From assembly GCA_001797665.1 (NCBI GenBank), contig MGQA01000046.1, positions 1-44,428 of the forward strand: a DNA stretch of 44,428 nucleotides, given 5' to 3'. Position 1 is the stretch's first letter; every line of letters starts with the position of its first letter. This document shows, piece by piece, positions 1 to 8,423 of the stretch. A program made the translations under genes and the position numbers. The notes under the pieces are model-generated. The model was not told the origin of the DNA. It searched no databases and worked only from the letters and a program-made list of their open reading frames with translations. The stretch comes from Deltaproteobacteria bacterium GWF2_42_12. Lineage in GTDB: Bacteria > Desulfobacterota > GWC2-55-46 > UBA9637.

Positions 1-1
1 C

Positions 2-235
2 GCTGAATTCCCTGTTGAGCTTTCGGTCTCGGCAATGAATATCAAAGGAAGATGGCATGCTGTAGGTGTTATACGGAATATCACAAAGAGGAAAGAGGCG
101 GAGTATGCGATTAAAAGGCAGCTTGATGAGCTGCTGCGCTTCCAGAAAGCAACTATTGATAGGGAGTTCAGGATGAAGGAACTGAAGGACAGGGTAAGGG
201 AACTGGAGGAGGAGTTGAAGAAGGGGAAAGGGTGA
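2..235 (+). CDS. C-terminal end of a PAS-domain signalling protein (partial, 5' end outside window)
   Basis: The reading frame is open from the left edge and stops at 235. It reads as the end of a PAS/PAC domain (EFPVELSVSAM, then GVIRNITKRKEAE) followed by a short charged helix rich in Lys, Glu and Leu that is probably a coiled coil. There is no kinase, HD or GGDEF domain after it, so the visible protein simply ends in the coiled coil. It probably belongs to a multi-PAS sensor whose output domain, if any, lies upstream. A start at the internal ATG (35) is unlikely because it would cut the PAS fold. Confidence 0.75.
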   Translation, partial: AEFPVELSVSAMNIKGRWHAVGVIRNITKRKEAEYAIKRQLDELLRFQKATIDREFRMKELKDRVRELEEELKKGKG

Positions 236-240
236 TTAGT

Positions 241-292
241 GTAGCCGCAACCTTATGGTTGCGTAAAATCGCAGGCTAAGGCCTGCGGCTAC
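241..292. repeat. Three-way-junction palindromic repeat (element 1)
   Basis: Closing stem GTAGCC/GGCTAC (241-246/287-292) encloses two hairpins, GCAACC-TTAT-GGTTGC (247-262) and GCAGGC-TAAG-GCCTGC (271-286). The last bases also supply the TAG stop codon of the minus-strand toxin gene that ends at 289. Short palindromes of this look are dispersed in many bacterial genomes. This is the first of six elements with this fold in the window. Confidence 0.85.
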
Positions 293-669
293 TTTCTACC
301 AATCATAGCGCTTATTTCGTTTAATAACTCTTTTAAGGTGGGCATAGCAGAGGGGATGGTTCTATCTGGCAGGTGTTTATGGTGAGGAAATGTTGCAATT
401 TCACGATGATGGGGTGCATTATCATAGCGGAAAAGTGTCTCACCATGCCTATACATGTAGTGGAATCTGTATTTATCAACATTGACGGCATTGCGGGATT
501 CATTGGCAAAAATGGCAATCTCCAGAATTGAGGAGTCTATAAATATGAGAGCGCCTTTTATATAGACGGTTTTACTGTCAGGGCTAAACTGCTTTTGAAT
601 ATTGGACGATAGAATGAGGGGAGTTGTGGAGATGACCTTTTCAATATTTTCAATAAACCGCTGTATCAT
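289..669 (-). CDS. TumE-like toxin (DUF6516 family)
   Basis: Family signature segments are visible: YIKGALIFIDSS near the N-terminus, FRYDNAPHHREIATFPHHKH in the middle and a C-terminal TLKELLNEI helix. DUF6516/TumE proteins are toxins of two-gene TA systems. The chosen ATG at 669 overlaps the stop of the upstream antitoxin gene as ATGA, so translation is probably coupled and no separate ribosome site is visible. A longer frame to 708 exists but would run 43 bases into the antitoxin. The product is 126 residues. The stop codon lies inside palindromic element 1, so the repeat may have trimmed the C-terminus slightly. Function is inferred from family resemblance. Confidence 0.75.
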   Translation of the reverse strand: MIQRFIENIEKVISTTPLILSSNIQKQFSPDSKTVYIKGALIFIDSSILEIAIFANESRNAVNVDKYRFHYMYRHGETLFRYDNAPHHREIATFPHHKHLPDRTIPSAMPTLKELLNEISAMIGRK

Positions 670-917
670 CGGACAGCAGAGCGGATGGCAGACTGGGTCT
701 TTTGCCACTGTGAGAGGAGTTTTGCAAATGCATACCAGTCAAAGAAGTCTGCTTCGTCTCCAATCTGGCCTGCTTCAAATTTTTTCAGAAATGACTGGGT
801 GGAGAGGCGATACTTTTGTTCAAACACTTTAATGGCCTTTTTATAAAACGCAGTGGCATTTGAACAAAGTACATATTCCCGCTTTAATGAGGTTTTGATT
901 TCGTTAGTTATCTGCAT
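666..917 (-). CDS. TumA-like antitoxin
   Basis: This 83-residue helical, charged protein (FYKKAIKVFEQKY, then FDWYAFAKLLSQW) sits directly upstream of the DUF6516 toxin and overlaps it by four bases. The antitoxin-first order and coupling are typical of TA operons. The ATG at 917 follows a predicted promoter so closely that the mRNA may be nearly leaderless. Its role as antitoxin rests on position and on resemblance to small partners of DUF6516 genes. Confidence 0.65.
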   Translation of the reverse strand: MQITNEIKTSLKREYVLCSNATAFYKKAIKVFEQKYRLSTQSFLKKFEAGQIGDEADFFDWYAFAKLLSQWQKTQSAIRSAVR

Positions 918-953
918 GAGTTATTTATAAACCAATTGGTTTTGTAAAGTCAA
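917..953 (-). promoter_or_regulatory. TA-operon promoter with a palindromic operator in the spacer
   Basis: On the minus strand TTGACT (953-948) and TTATAA (930-925) are 17 bases apart. A perfect 14-bp palindrome, AAACCAATTGGTTT (929-942), fills much of the spacer and is a natural operator for autoregulation by the antitoxin. The start codon begins about 8 bases after the -10 box, so little or no leader is expected. Confidence 0.65.
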
Positions 954-1027
954 GGATTTTGGCGTTACAGGATTCTGGCATGAAAGGACGAAAGTTCAAG
1001 GCCAAATCTTGAATCTTGAACCTAAAT

Positions 1028-1282
1028 TTAATGCAACTTCATCAGCAACGCAAGAAGAAACACAAGTTTTTCTCTTGTAATGCCGGTTTTTTTAAGAATG
1101 CTGTGGAGTGTTCCTTTCTTCAAAGGTTTATTGGAGTGAACAGGTATGGGAATTGTTATATTGCCTTCTTCTGTTTTTTTCTGGTATATGCGGTGGCTGC
1201 CTGTCTGCCTTACAAGGACAAAGCCTTCTTTTTCTATGGCCTTGCAAAGTTCTTTCCCGCTGATTTGCGGCAAATTAGCCAT
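1028..1282 (-). CDS. hicA: HicA-type mRNA interferase toxin
   Basis: The 84-residue product matches the HicA/YcfA fold: ISGKELCKAIEKEGF, then the catalytic-type motif RQTGSHRIYQKK with the invariant Gly-Ser-His, then ITIPIPVHSNKPLKKGTL. HicA enzymes bind and cleave mRNA and are neutralised by HicB. The gene overlaps the upstream antitoxin gene by 8 bases. It appears intact. The C-terminus continues about 10 residues beyond the usual end (FLLALLMKLH). Confidence 0.88.
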   Translation of the reverse strand: MANLPQISGKELCKAIEKEGFVLVRQTGSHRIYQKKTEEGNITIPIPVHSNKPLKKGTLHSILKKTGITREKLVFLLALLMKLH

Positions 1283-1502
1283 TGACTACAAGTTCCAGTT
1301 CCTTAATCTGACGGTTTTTTGCAAAATGAGGGATATTTTCAATTCCTACCACCTCAATATAACCAGAGGCAGCATCCTTGAGCATATCAATCGCTTCCTC
1401 TATTGTTTCTCCTTCTGTGGTTATGTCAAGTTCAGGGCAATAAACTACATAGCCGCCTTCTTCAGCAGGAGTGAGTTCTGCGGTAATTTTTATCTTCTTC
1501 AT
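1275..1502 (-). CDS. hicB: HicB-type antitoxin
   Basis: The N-terminal HicB fold is clear: ITAELTPAEEGGYVVYCPEL, then TTEGETIEEAIDMLKDAA. The short C-terminus lacks an obvious helix-turn-helix, as in many short HicB proteins. It is transcribed first, with hicA overlapping its end. A consensus AGGAGG lies just before the ATG. The promoter is in the 76-base gap shared with the divergent PAS gene. Confidence 0.88.
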   Translation of the reverse strand: MKKIKITAELTPAEEGGYVVYCPELDITTEGETIEEAIDMLKDAASGYIEVVGIENIPHFAKNRQIKELELVVNG

Positions 1503-1520
1503 AATGCCTCCTATGTTGAT

Positions 1521-1548
1521 AGGATAGCATTTTGTTTATGATAGTCAA
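1521..1548 (-). promoter_or_regulatory. hicBA promoter
   Basis: On the minus strand TTGACT (1548-1543) and TATCCT (1526-1521) are 16 bases apart, about 20 bases upstream of the hicB start. Confidence 0.5.
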
Positions 1549-1578
1549 GATGTTTGTTTTTACAGAGGATTATTTTTT

Positions 1579-3795
1579 ATGGAAGGCCAAAACCGCATAG
1601 CTGAATTAGAAACCGAAATCTCCCGCCTCAAAGCAGAGATTGAAAAGGCGCAGGAGCAGGCGCAAGAACTGGAAAAATCCCGCAGCGCAATGCTCCTTAT
1701 GCTTGAGGATTTAAATGTTTCCACTGCTCAAGTAGAGAAGGCAAAAAATGAATGGGAGGCGACATTTGATTCCATCTCCGACCCTCTCTTTATCCATGAC
1801 AAAGAGTTTAAAATTGTGAGGGCTAACAAGACTTATGCAGAGGCGGCAGGCATGACCTTCAATCATTTTATCGGCAGGCCGTATTATGAGGTATTTCCAA
1901 AGATGGAAAAACCGTTCAAGATGTGTTTAAAGGCATCAGAATTGCAGGAGGAGTTTTCCTGCCCTGTTACAAACAGAATATTTAATGTAAGGTTCTACCC
2001 CATTAAGGATATTGATAATAAACTGCTCTCTTCCATTCATATCATGGAGGATACAACAGAAAAGAAAAGGGCAGAAAAAAAGTTGAAGGACGAGATAGAG
2101 ATAACGACTCATCTCCTTATGATTGCCGATGCAACAGCGCATACGACCGATATGGATAAACTCATGCAGCAGGTTGTCCACTGCGGGCATGAGATTATGA
2201 AATGCGATGTATGCCTTTCATATCTCTGGAATGAGGAAGATAAGGTTTTTCAGCCAAGCCAGTGTTATGGCCTTAGCCATGAGATTATGCCTCTATTCAG
2301 GATAGAGCCGCTGGATAAGAAGACGGAGTTTGTTAAAAAGGCAATGGAGGGGAAGGAGACGGTAATAATTATAGAAGGTGAGAGGTTAAGAAGTTTAGAA
2401 GATAGGAGAAAAAACTCAACTTCTCAACCTCATAATTTCCCAACTTCTGCCTTTACCTGGCTTCCTGACATCAACACTCTCGCCGCAATTCCGCTTGTCG
2501 GCAAGGAAGATTATCTTGGCCTGATTATCGGCGTCTATCTGGGGACAGATTTGAAATCTGCCCCCACCTTTACAGAAAGATATAAAAAGATTATGCAGGG
2601 CATATCCCATCAGGTCTCTACAGCGCTTGAGCAGGCAAGGCTCTATAAAGAGACCGTTAATAAGTCAATGGAACTGTTCCATAAGATAGAAACAATACAG
2701 GTAATGCACGAGATAGACAGGAGCATCCTTTCAACCCTTGATTCCAAGGAGATATTGGAGATTGTTACCAGAATGATTGCAAGGCTTATTCCGTGCGACA
2801 AGGTAACGGTCAGCCTTATTGACAAGGATAGGCAGGGTTTTATCTATGGAGCCGGTTTCGGGACATATATTGTTCCAAAAGGGGCATTTGTACCGTTCAG
2901 AGAAACTACTACGACAAAGGTGGTAAAGACAGGCAGACCTCAGTATGCGGCAAATCTTGCAGAGGTGAAAGGGCTTCCTTTCCTTGAGAGAAATCTTGTC
3001 AAGGAAGGATTTATTTCCCATATAAGGATTCCCCTTATTGTAAAAGGTGAGGTGATAGGGGTGCTGTCAGTTGGCGCAAAAAGACATTCTGCGTTTACGC
3101 CAAACGACATGTTAACCCTTGAAAAGATTGCCGGCCAGATAGGCGTGGCATTGGAAAATGCAAGGCTTTTAACAGACCTTAACGAGTTGTTTATGGGAAC
3201 GGTCAGATCGTTTTCCATTGCCATAGACGCAAAATCTAAATGGACCGCAGGCCATTCTGAGCGTGTAACAGGGTATGCCGTCAAGATAGCGAAAAGGATG
3301 GGGATGAACGGAAAGGCGCTGAAGGATATTGAGCTTGCAGGGTTTTTGCATGATATAGGCAAAATCGGCACTTATGAGACAATCCTTGATAAACCGGGAA
3401 AACTCACGGACGAGGAATTGGCGCTTATGAGGCAGCATCCTGCAAAAGGCGCTGAGATACTTGCGTCAATAAGACAATTAACGGACATCCTTCCGGGGGT
3501 AAAATATCACCACGAATTTTATGACGGCACAGACTATCCAGAAGGGCTTAAGGGAGAGAAAATTCCATTGATGGCGCGCGGATACTCGGCGTTGCGGATA
3601 CCGTAGATGCAATGGGCGCTGACAGGCCTTACAGGAAAGGAAGGACTATGGATGTTATCATTGCAGAGCTATAAGAGATGTTCAGGGACACAGTTTGACC
3701 CAAAGGTGGTGGAGGTGTTTTTGGATATCTTCATGCAATGGGTGACAGGCAATAGATGCCCAAATCCCGATTTAGAAAATCAAATCGGGATTTAA
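1579..3795 (+). pseudogene. PAS-GAF-GAF-HD-GYP c-di-GMP phosphodiesterase-type sensor, broken by two frameshifts
   Basis: Domains in order: coiled coil (residues 1-55), PAS (about 58-165), GAF (about 185-355), GAF (about 385-530) and HD-GYP (from about 545, with AGHSERVTGYA, FLHDIGKIG and YHHEFYDGTDYPEGLKGE). HD-GYP domains hydrolyse cyclic di-GMP. The first frame stops at 3606. The expected sequence ARILGVADTVDAMGADRPYR is readable in another frame from about 3579 to 3671, and the original frame resumes near 3670 with CSGTQFDPKVVEVFLDIF. So two compensating indels lie about 95 bases apart, the first in a GCGCGCG run, and a TAA falls between them. The final residues (NPDLENQIGI) come from a repeat hairpin. 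A second repeat sits in frame in the first GAF domain. Sequencing error is a real alternative for the indels. Confidence 0.8.
2378..2452. repeat. Word hairpin inserted in frame in the GAF domain
   Basis: The left arm carries GAGGTTAAGAAG-type words and the right arm CTTCTCAACCTC-type complements. It adds about 25 low-complexity residues (around residues 268-292) to GAF domain 1. The same words recur at 26234-26313. Confidence 0.65.
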
Positions 3796-3942
3796 ACTGA
3801 CAATACATCCCGAAATACTGCGTTCTCGGCGATTTTGCTCCTCACCATACGGGTAATGGTATGGCTGCGTCGCAAAATCGCCTGCGGCCTTGTCTTTCGG
3901 GCGTCTTGTCAGTTTCCCCAAAATCCTAAATCGGATTTTGGG
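3762..3942. repeat. Hairpin-cruciform-hairpin element, copy 1
   Basis: Hairpin A is AAATCCCGATTT/AAATCGGGATTT (3762-3793). Structure B (3794-3915) nests AAACTGACAA/TTGTCAGTTT, CCCGAAA/TTTCGGG, GGCGATTTTGC/GCAAAATCGCC and CCATAC/GTATGG. Hairpin C is CCCAAAATCC/GGATTTTGGG (3917-3942). Copy 2 at 16088-16268 has the same order of stems with different arm sequences. There is no coding potential in B. Confidence 0.8.
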
Positions 3943-3966
3943 AGATGGTTTGCGGGTTTTCTGTAG

Positions 3967-5094
3967 TTATAGCGCTATTTCTGCTATCGGCAGAAATACT
4001 GAAATAGTTGTCCCTTTTCCCTCGGTACTCTCTATCCTGAAAAACCCGCCGTGCTCCTTAATAATTCTAAATGACAAGGCAAGCCCCAGGCCGCTTCCTT
4101 TTGCCTTAGTGGTAAAAAATGGCGTGAAAATCTTTTCCATATTTTCCTTTGATATGCCGCAGCCATTGTCTTTTATTTCTATGGAGGCCATCTTGGCGGT
4201 TTTGTGGCCAGAGTGAATATTGGCCTCACGACCTTCAACCAGATGAAAGTCTGTAAGCACCCTGGTATTTACCATTATTTCACCATCCCTGGCAACTGCT
4301 TCAATGCTGTTTTTTATGAGATTTAAAAATACCTGGGTCAAAGGTTCTTTGTCGCCTGTAATCAGCGGAAGGCTTGGGTCATAGCTTTTAATGATACGCA
4401 CTTCCTTATTCTGAGCCATAGCATCTCCGAGCAGTATAATGGTGTCTAAAACCTCATGGATATTTATCGGCAGGGGATTTATCTTGCGCGGGTTCGCAAA
4501 GTCAAGAACCTCTTCAAGGATTTTATTGAGCCGGTCAACCTCTCGCACAATGACATTGGTATATTCTGTAAGACCCTTTTCTTTAATCCTCCTCGAAAGG
4601 AGCTGGGCGGCGCCTCGTATTCCACCAAGTGGGTTTTTGACTTCATGGGCAACGCCGGCAGCAAATGTGCCCAAAAAAGCAAGCCGGTCTTTTCTTACAG
4701 ATTCCTCCTGGATGGTCTTGATGCTGGAAAGATCTCTTAAAAGCGCCACTGCGCCAATCATATCCCCATTTGAGTCTGTTATCACGGATGTGGATACATT
4801 AATCGGAACTATTCCATCTACTCCAGGCTTTATCTGGGCGCCGCGCTGGTATATTATATTTTCATGCTCTATAAAAATTTTGCCTTCCCTTAAAGTTTTT
4901 TTAAGTATCTCTGTGAACCATGTATCTTTGGGAAAAATATCGGATATATGTTTACCGATAGCGAGCGACCGCGATAACCCTGAAATCCTTTCAGCAGCCT
5001 GATTGTAAACTGTGATAATCAGAGATGTGTCTATGCAAATAACGCCTTCTCCAAGACACTCTATGATATTTTCACTTATATACGTTTGCTTCAC
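3967..5094 (-). CDS. NtrB-like PAS sensor histidine kinase
   Basis: This 375-residue soluble kinase has an N-terminal PAS domain (about 5-125), a HisKA dimerisation domain with the phospho-acceptor motif AAGVAHEVKNPLGG (His150), and a HATPase with N box NLIKNSIEA, G1 DNGCGIS, F box FTPFFTTK and G2 GSGLGLAL. The arrangement matches NtrB/GlnL-like kinases that pair with sigma-54 activators. No response regulator is adjacent, so it is an orphan here. The GTG start (5094) lies in the CCCCGTTAG repeat that begins the upstream palindrome cluster, and no clear ribosome site is seen. The true start may have been replaced by the repeat. Confidence 0.88.
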   Translation of the reverse strand: MKQTYISENIIECLGEGVICIDTSLIITVYNQAAERISGLSRSLAIGKHISDIFPKDTWFTEILKKTLREGKIFIEHENIIYQRGAQIKPGVDGIVPINVSTSVITDSNGDMIGAVALLRDLSSIKTIQEESVRKDRLAFLGTFAAGVAHEVKNPLGGIRGAAQLLSRRIKEKGLTEYTNVIVREVDRLNKILEEVLDFANPRKINPLPINIHEVLDTIILLGDAMAQNKEVRIIKSYDPSLPLITGDKEPLTQVFLNLIKNSIEAVARDGEIMVNTRVLTDFHLVEGREANIHSGHKTAKMASIEIKDNGCGISKENMEKIFTPFFTTKAKGSGLGLALSFRIIKEHGGFFRIESTEGKGTTISVFLPIAEIAL

Positions 5095-5313
5095 CCCGTT
5101 AGAAATTTTAAAGCTACCTCCTGTGAGTTTACCCCGTTAGAGAAAGCCGCCGACTCCTGTCGGCGGTATACTCCTGATCCCTTGGAGATGGTGGTATAAA
5201 GCCACCATCTATAATCGTTAGAGAACAAAGTTCTCTAACGGGATTTACTTTGTTTCATTCCCAATAACATCTCTTTACCATTTTCTTCCCCATTTATAGA
5301 ATTTCTAACGGGG
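5094..5313. repeat. Nested palindrome cluster
   Basis: The outer arms are CCCCGTTAGAAATT (5094-5107) and AATTTCTAACGGGG (5300-5313). Inside is a second pair, CCCGTTAGAGAA/TTCTCTAACGGG (5133-5144/5231-5242). Within that are hairpins CCGCCGAC-TCCT-GTCGGCGG, AGATGGTGG/CCACCATCT and GTTAGAGAAC-AAA-GTTCTCTAAC. No gene is visible from 5095 to 5595. Confidence 0.8.
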
Positions 5314-5433
5314 TTCAAATTAAAGACCCTTTATAAGGCTGAAATACTGGGAATAAAAAAAGAAATGAAAAACAAGGAATGAAAAACTTACATCAGAAAA
5401 AACAAACTTAAATTTATCCCACAAATCCATTTC

Positions 5434-5526
5434 TGTCATCCCCGAATGCCTCTATCCCCGATAGAAGCACTTGGGGACGGATATGGTTTAAAACCAGATG
5501 CCCGATAGAAATACTCGGGCATGACA
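5434..5526. repeat. TGTCAT...ATGACA palindromic repeat
   Basis: The terminal arms TGTCATCCCCGAATG and CTCGGGCATGACA enclose two tandem half-units that each begin GATAGAA (5460 and 5504). This resembles the dispersed GTCATTCCCGAA-type repeats of many genomes. It fills much of the gap between the kinase and the DUF3108 gene. Confidence 0.65.
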
Positions 5527-5595
5527 AAATAAGGCAACATATTTTCATACACCTTTGTGAGCCTATGGTTCGTGCGGGTTTCACCTTTCATGTTT

Positions 5596-6471
5596 CTAAT
5601 TTCTGATTTTTAATCCCATCTTTGATGTTATCTCAACAAGGGTGCCTGTAACATCACCAAACAAGATTATATCCTTTGCCTTGGCATGAATTGGTATCAG
5701 GTCTTTTGTGAAATGCACTTCAACATTGCCTGTCTGAGAGCCGAAGAATTCTTTATCTATAACTATATCAGCGAGATAGGCTATTTCATCAGGATTAGGG
5801 TTTACCCTTGAGGCCTTTTCTTTGTCAGATGTAATCCTTATATGTATAGCTGAAACATTATTTTTTGGAAAAGTTGGAACACTGAGCTCTGTTCCACCGT
5901 CTATCTTGCCGTATACACCAAATCTGAAATTATAAAAACCAGTGAGGGGGTCGTCATAATACATATTCGGAGGTATTTGCTCTTCGGACTCCTTTTCATC
6001 TTTTTCACCGCCCCAACTTTTCCAATTATATGTCCTTTTGTTGTAATCTACCTCAGTATATCCATTCCTTGTCTTATCGCCTATCACAACAATCTTTTCA
6101 AATCTCTTTGTCCTGAATCTCTTTCCATCATCCACCTCTTCCACATAGGCATGATATATGTCTTTTCTGTAACTCGTGATAAATCCAATAAATCCCATTG
6201 TTTCAGCAACCAGCGATATTTCATATGTGTTATCATCTTTTTTATGTATGCCTATCTTGCCAACAGCAGCCTTTTTAAACCACAAAAATCCTATATTGTA
6301 CGTAAACTCTTCTCCGTCAAAATATTCGCCTATTGTTACCGGCTTGTTTCGGGTTTTACTCTCTATGTCCGATTGGCTAAAGGCAGATGGGTTGAGGAAA
6401 AATATGCAAACCAAACCAGCGATAAGCGATGTTTTAGAAATATGAATAATAAAGCCCTTTTTGGGTTGCAT
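5596..6471 (-). CDS. DUF3108 periplasmic protein
   Basis: The 291-residue product has an N-terminal membrane or signal segment (LIAGLVCIFFLNPSAFSQ) and a DUF3108 beta-rich body: GEEFTYNIGFLWFKKAAVGK, MGFIGFITSYRKDIYHAYV and a C-terminal KDIILFGDVTGTLVEI strand. DUF3108 proteins are exported, probably to the periplasm or outer membrane, and their function is unknown. It is divergent from pilB and appears intact. No operon partner lies downstream. Confidence 0.8.
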   Translation of the reverse strand: MQPKKGFIIHISKTSLIAGLVCIFFLNPSAFSQSDIESKTRNKPVTIGEYFDGEEFTYNIGFLWFKKAAVGKIGIHKKDDNTYEISLVAETMGFIGFITSYRKDIYHAYVEEVDDGKRFRTKRFEKIVVIGDKTRNGYTEVDYNKRTYNWKSWGGEKDEKESEEQIPPNMYYDDPLTGFYNFRFGVYGKIDGGTELSVPTFPKNNVSAIHIRITSDKEKASRVNPNPDEIAYLADIVIDKEFFGSQTGNVEVHFTKDLIPIHAKAKDIILFGDVTGTLVEITSKMGLKIRN

Positions 6472-6589
6472 GATGTCAGCCTTGATTGAGAGAGATAGAT
6501 TTTTTGATTGTATAATGCGCGTCTGCCTTGAAACCTTTAATAGATTTCATAAAATATCTTTGTTTAACAATATCATAAATATAATCCCC

Positions 6590-6619
6590 TTGACAATCTT
6601 AATTGTTTTCTAATAATAT
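6590..6619 (+). promoter_or_regulatory. Probable sigma-70 promoter of the pil operon
   Basis: TTGACA (6590-6595), an 18-base spacer and TAATAT (6614-6619) lie 37 bases before the pilB start codon. Confidence 0.6.
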
Positions 6620-6655
6620 TAAAAAAGTGATTAAGTCTCTTAAGGTTAATAATTT

Positions 6656-8353
6656 ATGGTAGACAGACTTGGCGAACTCTTAGTCAGAGAAAAGCTTATA
6701 ACCCCTGAACAGCTCAAGAAGGCCATTGAAGAGCAGCGGACAACAGGGGGGAGGCTGGGGTATAATCTTGCTAAGCTCGGCTATATAAAGGAGAAAGACC
6801 TTACAACCTTTTTGAGCAGGCAATATGGCATCCCTGCAGTAGACCTTGCTACCACTGAGATAGACCCTGAAGTAATAAAGCTCATTCCAGAGGATGTTGC
6901 CAATAAATATCAAGTTATCCCTATCAGCAGAACAGGCTCTACACTGGTTCTTGCCATGGCTGACCCATCGAATATCTTTGCGATAGACGACATAAAATTC
7001 CTTACAGGTTATAATATTGAATCAGTGGTTGCATCTGAGGCATCCATAAAGGCTGCTATAGAAAAATACTACCAGGCCTCTGAGATGGAACTTGGAGACG
7101 TTCTCACAGAACTTGGCGAAGAGGACATGGAGATACTCCATGAAGAGGAAGAGGTTGATGTAGCTGACCTGAAAAAGGCTGTGGATGATGCGCCTGTTGT
7201 CAAGTTGGTGAATCTCATACTTACGGATGCAATAAAAAAAGGCGCCAGTGATATACATGTTGAACCGTATGAAAAGTCCTTTAGGGTGAGATTCAGGGTT
7301 GATGGAGTCCTTCAGGAGATGATGAAGCCGCCCTTAAAGCTTAAGAATGCCATTGTATCCAGATTAAAGATTATGGCCAGCCTTGATATCGCAGAGAGAA
7401 GGCTTCCCCAGGATGGAAGGATAAAGATGAAGCTTGGCAGGGATAAGGAAATGGATTTTCGTGTTTCAGTATTGCCAACGCTTTTTGGCGAGAAGGTTGT
7501 CTTAAGGCTTTTGGATAAGTCCAGCCTCCAACTGGATATGACAAAGCTTGGGTTTGAAGAAAGGGCGTTGAAGGATTTTAAAGAGGCAATTGAGAAGCCA
7601 TGGGGTATGGTTCTTGTTACTGGTCCAACAGGAAGCGGCAAGACAACAACGTTGTATTCAGCGCTCTCTGAATTGAATAAGACAACTGATAACATATCCA
7701 CTGCTGAAGACCCTGTGGAATACAATTTGATGGGCATAAACCAGGTGCAGATGCATGAGGCAATTGGATTGAATTTTGCCAGTGCGCTCCGCTCGTTTCT
7801 GAGACAGGACCCTGATATAATAATGGTTGGAGAAATAAGGGACTTTGAGACTGCTGAGATAGCTGTTAAGGCAGCGCTTACAGGGCATCTCGTTCTTTCT
7901 ACCCTCCATACAAATGATGCGCCTTCAACAGTAAACAGGCTTTTAAACATGGGCATAGAGCCATTCCTTATTGCTTCAGCCACGAACCTTATTCTTGCCC
8001 AGAGGCTTGCAAGAAAGATATGCAAGGATTGCAAAGAAGAAGTTCATGTGCCGCCTCAGGGGCTCATAGATATTGGTGTTCCTGCTGATGATGCTAAATC
8101 CTTTAAATGCTATCATGGCAAGGGCTGCTCCACGTGTAATGGTTCAGGCTATAAAGGCAGGATAGCGCTTTATGAGGTTATGCCACTCACTGAAAGTCTG
8201 AAAGAGCTTGTGTTAAATGGCGCGTCTTCTGCTGAACTTAAAAGGGGCGCTGTAAAGGAAGGAATGAAGACACTGAGGATGAGCGGGATTACCAAGATAA
8301 AAGAAGGGGTAACCACCATAGAAGAGGTTGTAAGGACAACAATGGCGGATTAG
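6656..8353 (+). CDS. pilB: Type IV pilus extension ATPase PilB
   Basis: The 565-residue product is an AAA-type secretion ATPase that powers pilus assembly at the inner membrane. It has an N-terminal MshEN (GSPII_E_N) domain (residues 1-145, LGELLVREKLITPEQLKKAI), then the core ATPase with Walker A GPTGSGKTTT (about 323-332), Asp box and Walker B (DIIMVGEIRDFETAEIA) and His box (TGHLVLSTLHTNDAP). The tetracysteine zinc site (CKDC near 455, CSTC near 492) is typical of extension rather than retraction ATPases. It is first of the pilB-pilT-pilC-pilS-pilR series. No strong ribosome site is visible, only a weak TAAGG. Confidence 0.96.
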   Translation: MVDRLGELLVREKLITPEQLKKAIEEQRTTGGRLGYNLAKLGYIKEKDLTTFLSRQYGIPAVDLATTEIDPEVIKLIPEDVANKYQVIPISRTGSTLVLAMADPSNIFAIDDIKFLTGYNIESVVASEASIKAAIEKYYQASEMELGDVLTELGEEDMEILHEEEEVDVADLKKAVDDAPVVKLVNLILTDAIKKGASDIHVEPYEKSFRVRFRVDGVLQEMMKPPLKLKNAIVSRLKIMASLDIAERRLPQDGRIKMKLGRDKEMDFRVSVLPTLFGEKVVLRLLDKSSLQLDMTKLGFEERALKDFKEAIEKPWGMVLVTGPTGSGKTTTLYSALSELNKTTDNISTAEDPVEYNLMGINQVQMHEAIGLNFASALRSFLRQDPDIIMVGEIRDFETAEIAVKAALTGHLVLSTLHTNDAPSTVNRLLNMGIEPFLIASATNLILAQRLARKICKDCKEEVHVPPQGLIDIGVPADDAKSFKCYHGKGCSTCNGSGYKGRIALYEVMPLTESLKELVLNGASSAELKRGAVKEGMKTLRMSGITKIKEGVTTIEEVVRTTMAD

Positions 8354-8357
8354 ATTA

Positions 8358-8409
8358 TGGAGCAAGCCGACCGTGTCGGCGTTAACGGCAACACGGTTGC
8401 CGTGGTCCA
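8358..8409. repeat. Three-way-junction repeat between pilB and pilT (element 2)
   Basis: The closing arms TGGAGCAAG/CGTGGTCCA pair with two mismatches around two hairpins, GCCGAC-CGT-GTCGGC and GGCAAC-ACG-GTTGCC. It is nearly identical to element 3 in the pilT-pilC gap. It begins 4 bases after the pilB stop. Confidence 0.85.
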
Positions 8410-8423
8410 AACAAGGAGATACA

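Noticed and set aside
4439-5002. 187-codon plus-strand ORF opposite the NtrB-like kinase
   Set aside because: It is a shadow frame with no recognisable domain and a convincing gene opposite.
7312-8034. 240-codon minus-strand ORF opposite pilB
   Set aside because: It is a low-complexity Ser/Leu-rich shadow of a clearly coding frame.
8373-8423. Longer PilT starting at 8373
   Set aside because: The added residues are read from the folded repeat; the ATG at 8424 has AGGAG upstream and matches family length.
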